Origin: Pseudomonadota bacterium
Lineage (GTDB): Bacteria > Pseudomonadota > Alphaproteobacteria > Rhizobiales > Rhizobiaceae
Assembly (NCBI GenBank): GCA_023419535.1
Contig: JAEZXX010000070.1
Span: forward strand, 1 to 51,926
DNA length: 51,926 bases
Reading direction: 5' to 3'
Below the pieces are notes generated by a model. The model did not search any database. It had not been told where the DNA came from and saw only the letters and a program-made list of their open reading frames with translations. Position numbers and translations under genes: made by a program. Below are positions 24,010-35,047 of the stretch, piece after piece (position 1 is the stretch's first letter; every line of letters begins with the position of its first letter).

Positions 24010-25479
24010 GTGCGATTCTCCTTCGACAACAGCTATGCGCGACTGGGCGCGCCCTTCGTGCGCCCGACCCGGCCGACGGCGGTCGCCGCGCCGCTTCTCC
24101 TGAAGCTGAACCGGCCGCTCGCCGAGGAGCTGGGTCTTCAGGCCGACGCGCTCGACGGACCGGAAGGCGCCGCGATCTTCTCCGGCAACGCACTTCCCGA
24201 CGATGCCGAGCCGGTCGCAAGCGCCTATGCCGGCCACCAGTTCGGGCACTTCGTTCCCCAGCTCGGCGATGGCCGCGCGATCCTCCTCGGCGAGATCGTC
24301 GATCGAACGGGCCGCCGGCGCGACGTGCAGCTGAAGGGCGCCGGGCTCACCGAATTCTCGCGCGGCGGCGACGGGCGCGCGGCGCTCGGCCCCGTGCTCC
24401 GCGAATATCTCGTCAGCGAGGCGATGGCGGCCCTCGGCATCCCGACGACGCGCGCGCTCGCCGTCGTCTCGACCGGCGAATGGGTCTACCGCGAGACCGC
24501 GCTCGCCGGCGCGGTGCTGACCCGTGTGGCGTCTAGCCACATCCGCGTCGGCACGTTCCAGTTCTTCGCCGCCCGGCGCGACGACGCGGCGGTGAAGCGC
24601 CTCGCCGACCATGTGATCGACCGGCACTATCCGCAGGTTCGAGAGGCGCCGAACCCCTACGCCGCGCTGCTCGAACAGGTCTGCGGCCGGCAGGCCGCGC
24701 TGGTGGCGCGCTGGATGCAGGTCGGCTTCGTCCACGGGGTCATGAACACCGACAACATGTCGGTCGCCGGCGAGACGATCGACTACGGCCCCTGCGCCTT
24801 CCTCGACGTCTTCGATCCGGCGACCGTCTTCTCCTCGATCGACCGGGGCGGGCGCTACGCCTACGAGAACCAGCCCGGCATCGCGCAGTGGAACCTGACG
24901 CGCCTCGCCGAATGCCTGCTACCGCTGCTCGACCCGGACGAGGGCAGGGCGATCGAGACAGCGCAGGCCATCCTCGCCGGCTTCGCGACCACGTTCGATG
25001 CGGCCTATCTCGCCGGCTTCCGTTCCAAGCTCGGCCTCTCGACGCAACAGACGGAGGACCGCGAACTCATCGGCGGTCTTCTCGGCCGCATGGCGGCGCA
25101 GAAGGCGGATTTCACGCTGACCTTCCGGGGTTTGGCCGAGGCGGCGGAAGACGAGCGGGCCGACGCCTCCGTTCGCGCCCTCTTCGCCGATCCCGACCCT
25201 TACGACGAATGGGCGCCGCGCTGGCGCGCGCGCCTGGCGTCCGAGCCGGTGCCTTCGGGCGAAAGAGCCAAGGCGATGGATGCGGTGAACCCCGCGATCA
25301 TCCCGCGCAACCACCGCGTCGAGGAGGCGCTGGCGGCGGCCTACGAGGGCGATCTCGCCCCGTTCCACCGCCTGAACGAGGCATTGGCGCGCCCCTATGA
25401 GGACCGGCCGGACTTTGCCGACTATGCGGGCCTGCCGCCGGAGCGGGAGGCCGCCTACCGCACCTTCTGCGGCACCTGA
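24010..25479 (+). CDS. selO: Protein adenylyltransferase SelO (YdiU/UPF0061 family)
   Basis: Pseudokinase-fold enzyme (489 aa, near the bacterial norm) that transfers AMP to Ser/Thr/Tyr residues of target proteins and is linked to redox stress. Family motifs are DVQLKGAGLTEFSRGGDGRA, LREYLVSEAMAALGIPTTRA and the active-site stretch VHGVMNTDNMSVAGETIDYG followed by PCAFLD. The start is GTG at 24010, giving the usual FDNSYARLG beginning. The C-terminus ends FCGT, keeping the near-terminal Cys that replaces selenocysteine in many bacterial members. Its stop is 3 bp from that of the convergent FAD oxidoreductase gene. Confidence 0.93.
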   Translation: MRFSFDNSYARLGAPFVRPTRPTAVAAPLLLKLNRPLAEELGLQADALDGPEGAAIFSGNALPDDAEPVASAYAGHQFGHFVPQLGDGRAILLGEIVDRTGRRRDVQLKGAGLTEFSRGGDGRAALGPVLREYLVSEAMAALGIPTTRALAVVSTGEWVYRETALAGAVLTRVASSHIRVGTFQFFAARRDDAAVKRLADHVIDRHYPQVREAPNPYAALLEQVCGRQAALVARWMQVGFVHGVMNTDNMSVAGETIDYGPCAFLDVFDPATVFSSIDRGGRYAYENQPGIAQWNLTRLAECLLPLLDPDEGRAIETAQAILAGFATTFDAAYLAGFRSKLGLSTQQTEDRELIGGLLGRMAAQKADFTLTFRGLAEAAEDERADASVRALFADPDPYDEWAPRWRARLASEPVPSGERAKAMDAVNPAIIPRNHRVEEALAAAYEGDLAPFHRLNEALARPYEDRPDFADYAGLPPEREAAYRTFCGT

Positions 25480-25482
25480 GCG

Positions 25483-26698
25483 TCAGATCACGGCCTCCTC
25501 CAGGAACGGCTCGTTCCGCTCGACGCGCTCGTAGGCGAAGGGCGAAAGGTCGAGCGTCCGGAACTCTCCGTGGAGGACGAGCTCCGACACGCCGCGCCCG
25601 ACCGCGGGCGACTGCTGCAGTCCGTGGCCGGTGAAGCCGTTGGCGAACAGGAAGTTCGACACGCGCGGATGGAAGCCGACGATCCCGTTGTGGTCGAGCG
25701 TGTTGTATTCGTAGTGCCCCGTCCAGCAGCGCTTCACGCGCAGCGCGTCGAAGGCGGGGATGCGGTGCCACAGCGCCGGCCAGATGTGTTCGTCGAACTC
25801 GGCATGGCGGATCTCGAAATCGTCTTCCGCCGCCGGCGCGTCGTCGCTCGGTGTTCCCCGTCAGGAAGAGGTCGTGCTCCGGCCGGACATAGGTGCCGGA
25901 CAGGTCGATGACGTTGGGCATGCGGCCGGGAATGGGCGTGGAACTGGCGAAGACGAAGCTGTAGCGCTTGCGCGGCTCGACCGGAACGCTCAGGCCCGCC
26001 ATCGCCGCGATGCTCTTTGCGCGCGGGCCGGCGGCGTTGACGAGCGTCCCGCAGGAAACGGTCTCGCCGGTCCTCAGCGTCACCTCTGTCACGCGGTCGC
26101 CGGCGAGCGTCAGACCCGTCACCTCGTTGTCCGCGTATTCGACCCCGGAGCGCTGGGCCGCCCGGCGGAAGCCGTTGAGAAGTCCCATGGAATCGAACCA
26201 GCCTTCTTCCCGTGCGCCGAAGGCGGCACCGCCGAGGTCCTCGACGTTCACATAAGGGAAGCGCTCACGGATACCGTCCGGGTCGAGGAAGACCGTGTGC
26301 GCGCCGAGGCTCCGTTGCATCTCCACGCGCGCCTTGGCCGCGTCCACGCCCTTCGGCGAGCAGCAGTAGAGGTAGCCGTATTCCTTGAAGCCGAGGTCCG
26401 GCGAGGTTTCGTCCGGATAGAACGGCGCCGTCCGCTCGGCGAAGTTCCGGATGATCTCGATCCCGAACTGGCTGATCTTCACGTTGATCGGGTTCGAGTA
26501 TTGCTGGCGGATCGCGCTCGTCGACAGGGCCGTGGAGGAGAAGGCGTAGGTGGAATCGCGTTCGACGACGAGGACGGAGAGACCCTTTTCGTGCGTCTGC
26601 GAGAGCCAGTAGGCGCTCGACGAGCCGACGGCGGCGCCGCCGACGATGACAACGTCGTAGGATGTGCGCCGGGGCGGTCGGTAGGAGGGCAGGCGCAT
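25483..26698 (-). pseudogene. FAD-dependent oxidoreductase (DAO family), frameshifted
   Basis: A D-amino-acid/sarcosine oxidase-type flavoenzyme split by one frameshift. From ATG at 26698 the protein has the FAD motif YDVVIVGGAAVGSSSAYWL (14-32) and a normal DAO fold down to LFLTGNTE. Just after that, at about 25849, the frame is lost. Reading continues correctly one base over as SDDAPAAEDDFEIRHAEF and then through RCWTGHYEYNTLDHNGIVGF and FANGFTGHGLQQSPAVGRGV to a stop at 25483. The total length is 3n+1, so one extra base or two missing bases explain it. Both halves keep full family conservation, so this is either a very recent mutation or a sequencing error. It is divergent from the hydantoinase genes; the substrate is unknown. 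Confidence 0.8.
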
Positions 26699-26877
26699 GG
26701 AACGGCTCCGGTCGGGCCGCTGCGTCACGACCCCTCGGCGTCGAGGTTGCGACGGCGCATGCGAGGAGGGCAAGCCTTGGTCGCGGCGACCTTCGAGGCC
26801 GCGGCCGTTGACCGGCCGTTCCCGCCGCGTTACCGCCGATGCACGCTTCGGCTGGCATGGGGGACGATCGAGCGATG

Positions 26878-28971
26878 AACCCAGAGCGGCAGGAAATCCG
26901 CCTCGGCGCCGACATCGGCGGGACCTTCACCGACATCGCCCTTCAGGTCGGCGAGGCGCTCTTCTCCGCCAAGGTCCTGACCAACTACTCCGCGCCCGAG
27001 CAGGCCATCCTCGACGGCATCTCGATCGTGACGAAGGACGCCGGGATCGAGCCGTCCGACATCGGCATCGTCATCCACGGCACGACGCTGGCCACCAACG
27101 CGCTGATCGAGCGGCGCGGCGCGCGCACCGCTCTGGTGACGACGGAGGGCTTCCGCGACGTCGTCGAGATGCGGACCGAGAACCGCTTCGCCCAGTACGA
27201 TCTCGACATCCGCCTGCCGACGCCGCTGATCCCGCGGCAGGACCGCTTCGCCGTGAAGGGGCGGGTCGGTGCCGAGGGGCAGGAGCTGCAGCCTCTCGAC
27301 GAGGCCGGGCTGGAGGAGATCGCGGACCGGATCGCGGCCGACGGCTTCGGCGCCGTCGCGGTCGGCTTCATCCATTCCTACGCCAACCCGGCGCACGAGC
27401 GGCGCGCGCGGGAGATCCTCGCCGCCAAGCTCGACGTTCCGATCTCGATCAGCGCCGAGGTCTCGCCGCAGATGCGCGAGTTCGAGCGATTCAACACGGT
27501 CTGCGCCAACGCCTATGTGCGCCCGCGTATGGCGGATTATCTGGCGCGCCTGCAGGTGCGGCTGAGGGAGCTGGGCGCGACCTGCCCGGTCTTCATGATC
27601 CATTCGGGCGGGGGGCTGATCTCGGTCGAGACCGCCGCCGAGTTCCCGGTACGCCTGATCGAATCCGGCCCCGCCGGCGGGGCGATCTTCGCGGCCGACA
27701 TCGCCCGCCGCTTCGGCCTCTCGAAGGTCCTCTCCTACGATATGGGCGGCACGACCGCGAAGATCTGCCTGATCGAGGACTTCGCCCCGCAGACCGCGCG
27801 CACCTTCGAGGTGGCGCGCACCTACCGCTTCACCAAGGGCTCGGGCATGCCCATCTCGATCCCCGTGATCGAGATGATCGAGATCGGCGCGGGCGGCGGC
27901 TCCATCGCCTCGGTGGATGCGATGGGGCGCATCCAGACCGGACCGGAAAGCGCAGGCTCCGAGCCGGGCCCCGCCTCGTACGGGCGCGGCGGCACGCGGC
28001 CGGCGATCACCGACGCCGACCTCGTGATGGGCAAGCTCGACGCCGACAATTTCGCCGGCGGCGCCATCCGGCTCGACACCGAGGCCGCGACGGGCGCGAT
28101 CGCGCGCGACGTCGGCGACAGGCTCTCGATGGACACGTTGTCGGCCGCCTTCGGCATCTGCGAGGTGGTGGACGAGAACATGGCGAACGCCGCGCGCGTC
28201 CACGCCGTGGAGAACGGCAAGGCCATTTCCGACAACGTCATGATCGCCTTTGGCGGCGCGGCCCCGCTCCACGCCGCGCGCCTGTGCGAAAAGCTCGGCA
28301 TCGAGCGCTGCCTCGTGCCGCGCGGGGCCGGTGTCGGCTCGGCGATCGGCTTCCTGAAGGCGCCCTTCGGCTACGAGGCGCTGGCCTCGCGGCTGGTCCG
28401 TCTGTCGGGTTTCGACGCAGCCGAGGCGAACGCGCTCCTCGGCGAGCTGACCGCGACGGCCGAAGGCTTCGTGCGGGCCGGATCGCAGGGGGCGATCGTG
28501 CGGGAGGTCACGGTCTTCATGCGCTATCGCGGCCAGGGCTGGGAGATCCCGGTGCCGCTGCCCGATGCGCCCTTCGGACCGGAGGGCGCCGCGGAGCTGC
28601 GGACACGCTTCCGCGACGGCTACCAGCGCTTCTTCGGTCGCGCGATCGACGGGCTCGACGATCTGGAGATCGAGATCGTCACCTGGTCGGTGAAGGCGAG
28701 CGACAGGAGGCCCGAAGGCGAGCGCGTCGGGACGCTCGAGCCGTCGCGGACCGTGCGGCCGGCCTCCGTGCGCGACGTGTTCGATCCGGCGGCCGGCGCG
28801 CTCCTGACCTACGGCATCGTGGAGCGTGAGACCCTGCAACCGGGCGACCGCCTCGAAGGACCCGCCATCATCTTGGAGCGCGAGACCTCGACGGTTCTCA
28901 CCAGCCTCTTCGACGCCCTCGTCCAGCGCGACGGCACCATCCTTCTGATGCGCAAGGAGGGTCGCACATGA
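26878..28971 (+). CDS. hyuA: Hydantoinase/oxoprolinase family subunit A (HyuA-like)
   Basis: ATP-dependent amidohydrolase large subunit (697 aa) of the N-methylhydantoinase/5-oxoprolinase/acetone-carboxylase group. The actin-like ATP site shows LGADIGGTFTDIAL at the N-terminus, HGTTLATNALIERRGA at about 60-75, IHSGGGLISVETA and YDMGGTTAKICL. ATGs at 26839 and 26857 are alternatives; 26878 is preferred because it begins just before the conserved LGADIGGT. Its stop overlaps the ATG of the B subunit. The substrate could be a hydantoin, oxoproline or related cyclic amide. Confidence 0.9.
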   Translation, partial: NPERQEIRLGADIGGTFTDIALQVGEALFSAKVLTNYSAPEQAILDGISIVTKDAGIEPSDIGIVIHGTTLATNALIERRGARTALVTTEGFRDVVEMRTENRFAQYDLDIRLPTPLIPRQDRFAVKGRVGAEGQELQPLDEAGLEEIADRIAADGFGAVAVGFIHSYANPAHERRAREILAAKLDVPISISAEVSPQMREFERFNTVCANAYVRPRMADYLARLQVRLRELGATCPVFMIHSGGGLISVETAAEFPVRLIESGPAGGAIFAADIARRFGLSKVLSYDMGGTTAKICLIEDFAPQTARTFEVARTYRFTKGSGMPISIPVIEMIEIGAGGGSIASVDAMGRIQTGPESAGSEPGPASYGRGGTRPAITDADLVMGKLDADNFAGGAIRLDTEAATGAIARDVGDRLSMDTLSAAFGICEVVDENMANAARVHAVENGKAISDNVMIAFGGAAPLHAARLCEKLGIERCLVPRGAGVGSAIGFLKAPFGYEALASRLVRLSGFDAAEANALLGELTATAEGFVRAGSQGAIVREVTVFMRYRGQGWEIPVPLPDAPFGPEGAAELRTRFRDGYQRFFGRAIDGLDDLEIEIVTWSVKASDRRPEGERVGTLEPSRTVRPASVRDVFDPAAGALLTYGIVERETLQPGDRLEGPAIILERETSTVLTSLFDALVQRDGTILLMRKEGRT

Positions 28972-30587
28972 GCGACATTTCCGACATCCGCATGCAGGTC
29001 ATGTGGAACCGCCTGATCTCGGTGGTCGAGGAACAGGCGCTGACGCTGCTGCGCACGGCCTTCTCGACCTCGGTTCGCGAGTCGGGAGACCTTTCCGCCG
29101 GCGTGTTCGACCCGCAGGGCCGGATGCTGGCGCAGGCCGTCACCGGCACGCCGGGGCATGTGAACACCATGGCCGAGGCCGTCTCCCACTTCATGGAGGC
29201 GATCCCGCGCGACGAGATGTTCGAGGGCGACACCTACGTCACCAACGATCCCTGGCTCGGGACCGGTCATCTCCACGACATCACGATGGTCTCGCCCTCC
29301 TTCCTCGACGGGCAGCTCGTCGGCTTCTTCGCCTGCACGGCGCATGTGGTGGACGTCGGCGGACGCGGCTTCGGGGCGGACGCCAAGTCCGTCTACGAGG
29401 AGGGGATCCAGATCCCGATCATGAAGTTCGCCGAGCGTGGGAGGGTCAATGCCGACCTGGTGCGCCTGATCCGTGCGAACGTGCGCGAGCCGAACCAGGT
29501 GGTCGGCGACTTCTACTCGCTCTCGGCCTGCAACGAGGTCGGCCACCGCCGGCTCGTTTCCATGATGCGGGAGATCGGCCTGTCCTCGCTCGACGAGCTC
29601 GGCTCTTTCGTCTTTTCGCGCACGCGCGCCGCGATGGAGGAGCGCCTCGCCGAGCTGCCGCGCGGCCGCTGGACGAACGAGCTGATGACGGATGGCTACG
29701 ATGCGCCGGTCAAGCTCGCCGCGACGGTGACGATCGGGGAGGGCGCGGTGGAGGTCGATTTCTCCGGCACCGACCCGATGAGCCGCTTCGGCATCAACTG
29801 CCCGATCATCTACACCAAGGCCTATGCCTGCTACGCACTGAAATGCGTGGTGGCACCCGACATCCCGAACAACGCCGCCTCGCTCTCCTTCTTCTCCGTC
29901 TCCTCGCCGGTGAACATCCTGAACGCGGTGCGCCCCGCGCCCGTCGCGCTGCGGCACATCTTCGGCCACATGGTGCCGGACCTGATCCTCGGCGCGCTGG
30001 CCAAGGCGCTGCCCGGCCGCATCCAGTCCGAGGGCGCGGGGGCGCTGTGGAACATCCACATGTCGGTGCGGCCCGCCGAAGGCGGCGAGGGGCGGCGTGC
30101 GGAGGTGCTGATGTTCAATTCCGGCGGCACCGGCGCGCGGCCGGGGATCGACGGCCTGTCCGCCACCGCCTTCCCCTCCGGCGTCCACACCATGCCGATC
30201 GAGGCGACCGAGCACACCGGGCCGATCGTCGTCTGGCGCAAGGAGCTGCGCCCCGGTTCGGGCGGCGACGGCGAGTTTCGCGGCGGGCTCGGCCAGATCA
30301 TCGAGATCGCGCCGATGGACGGGCACGAGTTCGACTTCTCCGCCATGTTCGAGCGCGTGAACCACGCCGCGCAGGGGCGCGAGGGCGGCGCGCCCGGCGC
30401 GCCGGGAACGGTGACGCTGGACGACGGCACGACGATGCGTCCCAAGGGCTGGCAGCACGTTCCCGCCGGTCGGCGGCTGATCCTGGAGCTTCCCGGCGGG
30501 GGCGGCTACGGCGACCCAGCGCGGCGCGAACCGCAAGCCCGAACGAACGACCGGGTCCGGGGCTACGTCGCAGACGGCGACGCATAG
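28968..30587 (+). CDS. hyuB: Hydantoinase/oxoprolinase family subunit B (HyuB-like)
   Basis: Partner subunit (539 aa) of HyuA. Family motifs are ESGDLSAGVFDPQGRMLAQA, TGTPGHVNTMAEAV, the motif region TYVTNDPWLGTGHLHDITMV and FNSGGTGARPGIDGLSATAF, with GGGGYGDPARR at the C-terminus. ATGA overlap with hyuA indicates translational coupling and a stoichiometric complex. The pair consumes ATP to open a lactam or imide ring in the cytoplasm. Downstream genes on the same strand may extend the operon. Confidence 0.92.
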   Translation: MSDISDIRMQVMWNRLISVVEEQALTLLRTAFSTSVRESGDLSAGVFDPQGRMLAQAVTGTPGHVNTMAEAVSHFMEAIPRDEMFEGDTYVTNDPWLGTGHLHDITMVSPSFLDGQLVGFFACTAHVVDVGGRGFGADAKSVYEEGIQIPIMKFAERGRVNADLVRLIRANVREPNQVVGDFYSLSACNEVGHRRLVSMMREIGLSSLDELGSFVFSRTRAAMEERLAELPRGRWTNELMTDGYDAPVKLAATVTIGEGAVEVDFSGTDPMSRFGINCPIIYTKAYACYALKCVVAPDIPNNAASLSFFSVSSPVNILNAVRPAPVALRHIFGHMVPDLILGALAKALPGRIQSEGAGALWNIHMSVRPAEGGEGRRAEVLMFNSGGTGARPGIDGLSATAFPSGVHTMPIEATEHTGPIVVWRKELRPGSGGDGEFRGGLGQIIEIAPMDGHEFDFSAMFERVNHAAQGREGGAPGAPGTVTLDDGTTMRPKGWQHVPAGRRLILELPGGGGYGDPARREPQARTNDRVRGYVADGDA

Positions 30588-30622
30588 TCCGGCTTCCGGC
30601 AGGTCATCAGGAGACGAGCGAC

Positions 30623-31435
30623 ATGGCCCGATACGAACGCATCCTCATCACCGGCGCGGCCGGCCGCCTCGGCTCGCAGCTGCGCACCGGGCTCGCGCCG
30701 CTCGCGGCGAAGCTGCGCCTGGCGGACCGCGAGCCGGTGGGCGATCTCGCCGATCATGAGGAAGCGGCCATCTTCGACCTCGCCGATGCGGAGGCCACGG
30801 ATCGTGCGGTCGAGGGCTGCGATGCCATCGTCCATTTCGGCGGCGCGCCGGAGGAGCGGCCCTGGCAGGAGGTGCTCGATTCCAGCATCAAGGGTTCGTA
30901 CCACGTCTACGAGGCGGCGCGCAGACACGGGGTCAAGCGCATCGTCTACGCCTCTTCGGTCCACGCCATCGGCTATCACGAGGTGCGGTCCCACATCGAC
31001 GTCGACGCGCCGGTGCGCCCGGACAGCCTCTACGGCGTCTCCAAGGTCTTCGTCGAAGGCCTCAGCCGGCTCTATTGGGACAAGTTCGGCATCGAGACCG
31101 CCTGCCTTCGCATCTTCTCCTCCTTCCCCGAGCCGGCGGACCGGCGTCATCTCTGGTCCTATCTGTCCTTCGCCGACTGCGTGCGCCTCGTGGAGGCCGC
31201 TCTGACCGCCCCTTATGTCGGCCACACGATCTCCTTCGGCATGTCCGACAACAGGGTCAAGACGGTCGACAATTCCGGCGCGGCCCATCTCGGCTTCCGC
31301 CCGCAGGACAATTCCGAGCCCTTCCGCCACAAGGTCGAGAGTTCGACGCCCGTTCCCGACCCGAAGGCACCGGCGGTGAGGTATCTCGGCGGCTATTTCT
31401 GCGAGATCGGCCATCCGGACGATCCGGCGAACTGA
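30623..31435 (+). CDS. udh: Uronate dehydrogenase-like NAD-dependent SDR
   Basis: Extended-type SDR (270 aa, typical for uronate dehydrogenase) that oxidises galacturonate or glucuronate to the aldarolactone. The NAD motif is GAAGRLG (11-17), and the catalytic residues are Ser111/Ser112 in VYASSVHAIGYH, Tyr137 and Lys141 (SLYGVSK). Further family-like segments are IVHFGGAPEERPW and FGMSDN. An AGGAGA ribosome-binding site lies at 30608-30613. It begins 35 bp after hyuB. Other NAD-dependent epimerase-like enzymes share these motifs, so the substrate is likely but not certain. Confidence 0.8.
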   Translation: MARYERILITGAAGRLGSQLRTGLAPLAAKLRLADREPVGDLADHEEAAIFDLADAEATDRAVEGCDAIVHFGGAPEERPWQEVLDSSIKGSYHVYEAARRHGVKRIVYASSVHAIGYHEVRSHIDVDAPVRPDSLYGVSKVFVEGLSRLYWDKFGIETACLRIFSSFPEPADRRHLWSYLSFADCVRLVEAALTAPYVGHTISFGMSDNRVKTVDNSGAAHLGFRPQDNSEPFRHKVESSTPVPDPKAPAVRYLGGYFCEIGHPDDPAN

Positions 31436-31494
31436 CGATGTCGCCGCCCGCGGCGGGCGGTTCTCCTACGACTCTTCTTCGGACAGGACCTTCG

Positions 31495-32427
31495 ATGGAC
31501 ACCCGCATCTTCAACGGCTGCATTCCGGCCCTCATGACGCCCTGCACGGCGGACCGGACGCCCGACTACGACACGCTCGTCGCCACCGGCCGGTCGCTCG
31601 TCGAAGCCGGCATGTCCGGAGTCGTCTATTGCGGCTCGATGGGCGACTGGCCGCTGTTGACCGACGAGGAGCGCATGGAGGGCGTTTCCCGCCTGGTCGC
31701 GGCCGGCGTGCCGGTGATGGTGGGAACGGGCGCGGTGAACACGCGCTCCGCCGTCGCGATCGCGGCGCATGCGGCCGATGTCGGCGCCGCGGGCCTCATG
31801 GTCATCCCGCGCGTCCTGTCGCGTGGCACCTCGCCGGCCGCCCAGCGAGCGCATTTCGAAGCGATCCTGTCGGCCGCGCCGAACCTTCCGTCCGTCATCT
31901 ACAACAGCCCCTATTACGGCTTCGCGACCCGCGCCGACCTCTTCTTCGCCCTGCGGGCCGCGCATCCGAATCTCGTCGGCTTCAAGGAGTTCGGCGGCTC
32001 GGCGGACCTTCGCTACGCCGCCGAGACCATCACCTCGGGCAGCGACGACGTGATGCTGATGGTGGGCGTCGACACCAACGTCTTCCACGGCTTCGTCAAT
32101 TGCGGCGCGACCGGTGCCATCACCGGCATCGGCAACGCGCTTCCCAAGGAGGTCCTGCATCTGGTCGAGCTGTCGCGAAAGGCGGCGGCCGGCGATGCGC
32201 AGGCGCGGGTCAGGGCGCTGGAACTCGACGCCGCGCTCGCCGTCCTCTCCTCCTTCGACGAGGGGCCGGACCTCGTCCTCTACTACAAGCACCTGATGGT
32301 GCTGAACGGTGAGGAGGCCTACCGGCTGCACTTCAACGCGACCGACGCGCTGAGCGACAGCCAGCGCCGCTACGCGGAAAGCCAGTACGCACAGTTCAAG
32401 CGCTGGTATGCGGACTGGGCCGCCTGA
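31495..32427 (+). CDS. DHDPS-family lyase/deaminase, resembles pyrroline-4-hydroxy-2-carboxylate deaminase
   Basis: Class I aldolase-fold enzyme (310 aa) forming a Schiff base with a 2-oxo acid. Lys164 in LVGFKEFGG is the base, and Tyr136 in VIYNSPYYGF is 28 residues earlier as in dihydrodipicolinate synthase. The N-terminal CIPALMTPCTADRTPDYD and YCGSMGDWPLLTDEER are unlike true DapA and, from memory, match the deaminase of the hydroxyproline pathway. The alternative, given the uronate dehydrogenase next door, is a 5-keto-4-deoxyglucarate dehydratase, but the N-terminus does not fit that group well. No hydroxyproline epimerase is seen nearby. Confidence 0.75.
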   Translation: MDTRIFNGCIPALMTPCTADRTPDYDTLVATGRSLVEAGMSGVVYCGSMGDWPLLTDEERMEGVSRLVAAGVPVMVGTGAVNTRSAVAIAAHAADVGAAGLMVIPRVLSRGTSPAAQRAHFEAILSAAPNLPSVIYNSPYYGFATRADLFFALRAAHPNLVGFKEFGGSADLRYAAETITSGSDDVMLMVGVDTNVFHGFVNCGATGAITGIGNALPKEVLHLVELSRKAAAGDAQARVRALELDAALAVLSSFDEGPDLVLYYKHLMVLNGEEAYRLHFNATDALSDSQRRYAESQYAQFKRWYADWAA

Positions 32428-32454
32428 GGCGCCGCTTCGGCAGCCCTCGGTGCA

Positions 32455-32493
32455 TTCCTCATCGATGTCGGCGGCGCCGCGGTCGATGAGGAA
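32455..32493. promoter_or_regulatory. 11-bp inverted repeat between the DHDPS-family gene and gcdH
   Basis: TTCCTCATCGA (32455-32465) and TCGATGAGGAA (32483-32493) are exact complements separated by 17 bp, and the spacer itself contains the palindrome GCGGCGCCGC. It lies 28 bp past the upstream stop and 116 bp before gcdH. As RNA it would form a strong stem but is followed by A rather than T on the plus strand, so an operator role is as likely as termination. Confidence 0.4.
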
Positions 32494-32608
32494 AAATCAT
32501 GAACCGTCGATTCGATCTCATTTGGCTGCCGGGGCCGGCCGGGCTATTCGGTGGGAAGAAACGGTGCCGGACGACCCGTCGCCGCAGGCATGCGACCGGA
32601 GAGATCGA

Positions 32609-33817
<1,209 letters not shown>

Positions 33818-33828
33818 GGGCGGAGGGC

Positions 33829-34977
33829 GTGGAGACGGGAGCCGCACCGCTCGCCGGCCTGAAGGTCGTGGAACTCGCCCGCATCCTCGCCGGGCCCTGG
33901 ATCGGCCAGACGCTGGCCGATCTCGGCGCCGAGGTGATCAAGGTCGAGGCGCCCGAGGGCGACGACACGCGAAGCTGGGGCCCGCCCTTCGTGGAGCGCG
34001 TTCTTCCCGACGGCACGGTGGACCGCACCGCCGCCTATTTCCACGCCGCCAATCGCGGCAAGCGATCGGTGACCTGCGATTTCCGGAGCGAGACCGATCT
34101 CGCCCAACTGCGCGCCCTGATCGCGGACGCCGACGTCCTGATCGAGAACTTCAAGGTCGGTGGCCTGCGCAAGTACGGCCTCGACTACGCGAGCCTGTCG
34201 GCCGCCAACCCGCGCCTCGTCTACGCCTCGATCACCGGTTTCGGGCAGGACGGGCCGATGGCGGATCTGCCCGGCTACGACTTCCTGATCCAGGGCCTGT
34301 GCGGCATCATGGACCTCACCGGCGACCCCTCCGGCGAGCCGCAGAAGATCGGCGTGGCCTGGATCGACATCCTGACCGGGCTCTACGGCACGATCGGCAT
34401 CCAGGCCGCGCTCGCCGAGCGGCAGCGCTCCGGCCGGGGGCAGCATGTCGACCTGTCGCTGCTCGACTGCGGCGTCGCCGCGCTGGCCAACCAGGCGATG
34501 AACGCCATGGCATCGGGCGTGGCGCCGACGCGCCTCGGCAACGCCCATCCGAACATCGTGCCGTACCAGCTCTTCGCCTGCGCGGACGGCCACGTCATCG
34601 TCGCTTGCGGCAACGACCGGCAGTTCGGTGCCTTCGCAACCCTGCTCGGGCTCGGGGAGCTGGCGCTCGATCCGCGCTTTTCCACCAATCCGGCGCGGGT
34701 GGAGAACCGCGAAGCCCTCGTGCCGCTTCTCTCCGACCGAACGGCCCTGCGCACGAGGGACGATCTGATCGCGGCGATGCAGGGCGCGGGCGTTCCCGGC
34801 GGTCCGATCAACTCGGTCGCCGACGCCATCGCTCATCCGCAGATCGTGCATCGTGGCCTGCGCATCGAGCCCGACGGCGTTCCGGGACTGCGCACGCCGA
34901 TCCGCTTCTCGCGAAGTCCGCTCACGCTGGACCGCGCTTCTCCGCCGCTCGCGCGCCCCGAACCGCCGAAAGAGTAG
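33829..34977 (+). CDS. CaiB/BaiF CoA transferase, probably succinyl-CoA:glutarate CoA-transferase
   Basis: Class III CoA transferase (382 aa). The N-terminal LAGLKVVELARILAGPWIGQ, LADLGAEVIKVEAPEGDDTR and the region around AAYFHAANRGKRSV are typical; the active-site Asp is expected in the segment near YDFLIQGLCGIMDLTG. The GTG at 33829 is the only sensible start before the conserved region, with GAGGG at 33816-33820 overlapping the gcdH stop, so the two genes are coupled. Adjacent gcdH suggests that it activates glutarate, which is inference from context; other dicarboxylates are possible. Confidence 0.85.
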   Translation: METGAAPLAGLKVVELARILAGPWIGQTLADLGAEVIKVEAPEGDDTRSWGPPFVERVLPDGTVDRTAAYFHAANRGKRSVTCDFRSETDLAQLRALIADADVLIENFKVGGLRKYGLDYASLSAANPRLVYASITGFGQDGPMADLPGYDFLIQGLCGIMDLTGDPSGEPQKIGVAWIDILTGLYGTIGIQAALAERQRSGRGQHVDLSLLDCGVAALANQAMNAMASGVAPTRLGNAHPNIVPYQLFACADGHVIVACGNDRQFGAFATLLGLGELALDPRFSTNPARVENREALVPLLSDRTALRTRDDLIAAMQGAGVPGGPINSVADAIAHPQIVHRGLRIEPDGVPGLRTPIRFSRSPLTLDRASPPLARPEPPKE

Positions 34978-35047
34978 GATACATCAGTTCCCCTGGTGCA
35001 GCCTGCTCTGTGCCGCTCGCCGAAACAGCCCAAATCGGTGGGCTGAC

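Noticed and set aside
25483..25737. Separate 84-codon minus-strand gene
   Set aside because: Its sequence is the conserved C-terminus of the FAD oxidoreductase whose N-terminal part is in the next frame; treated as one frameshifted gene.
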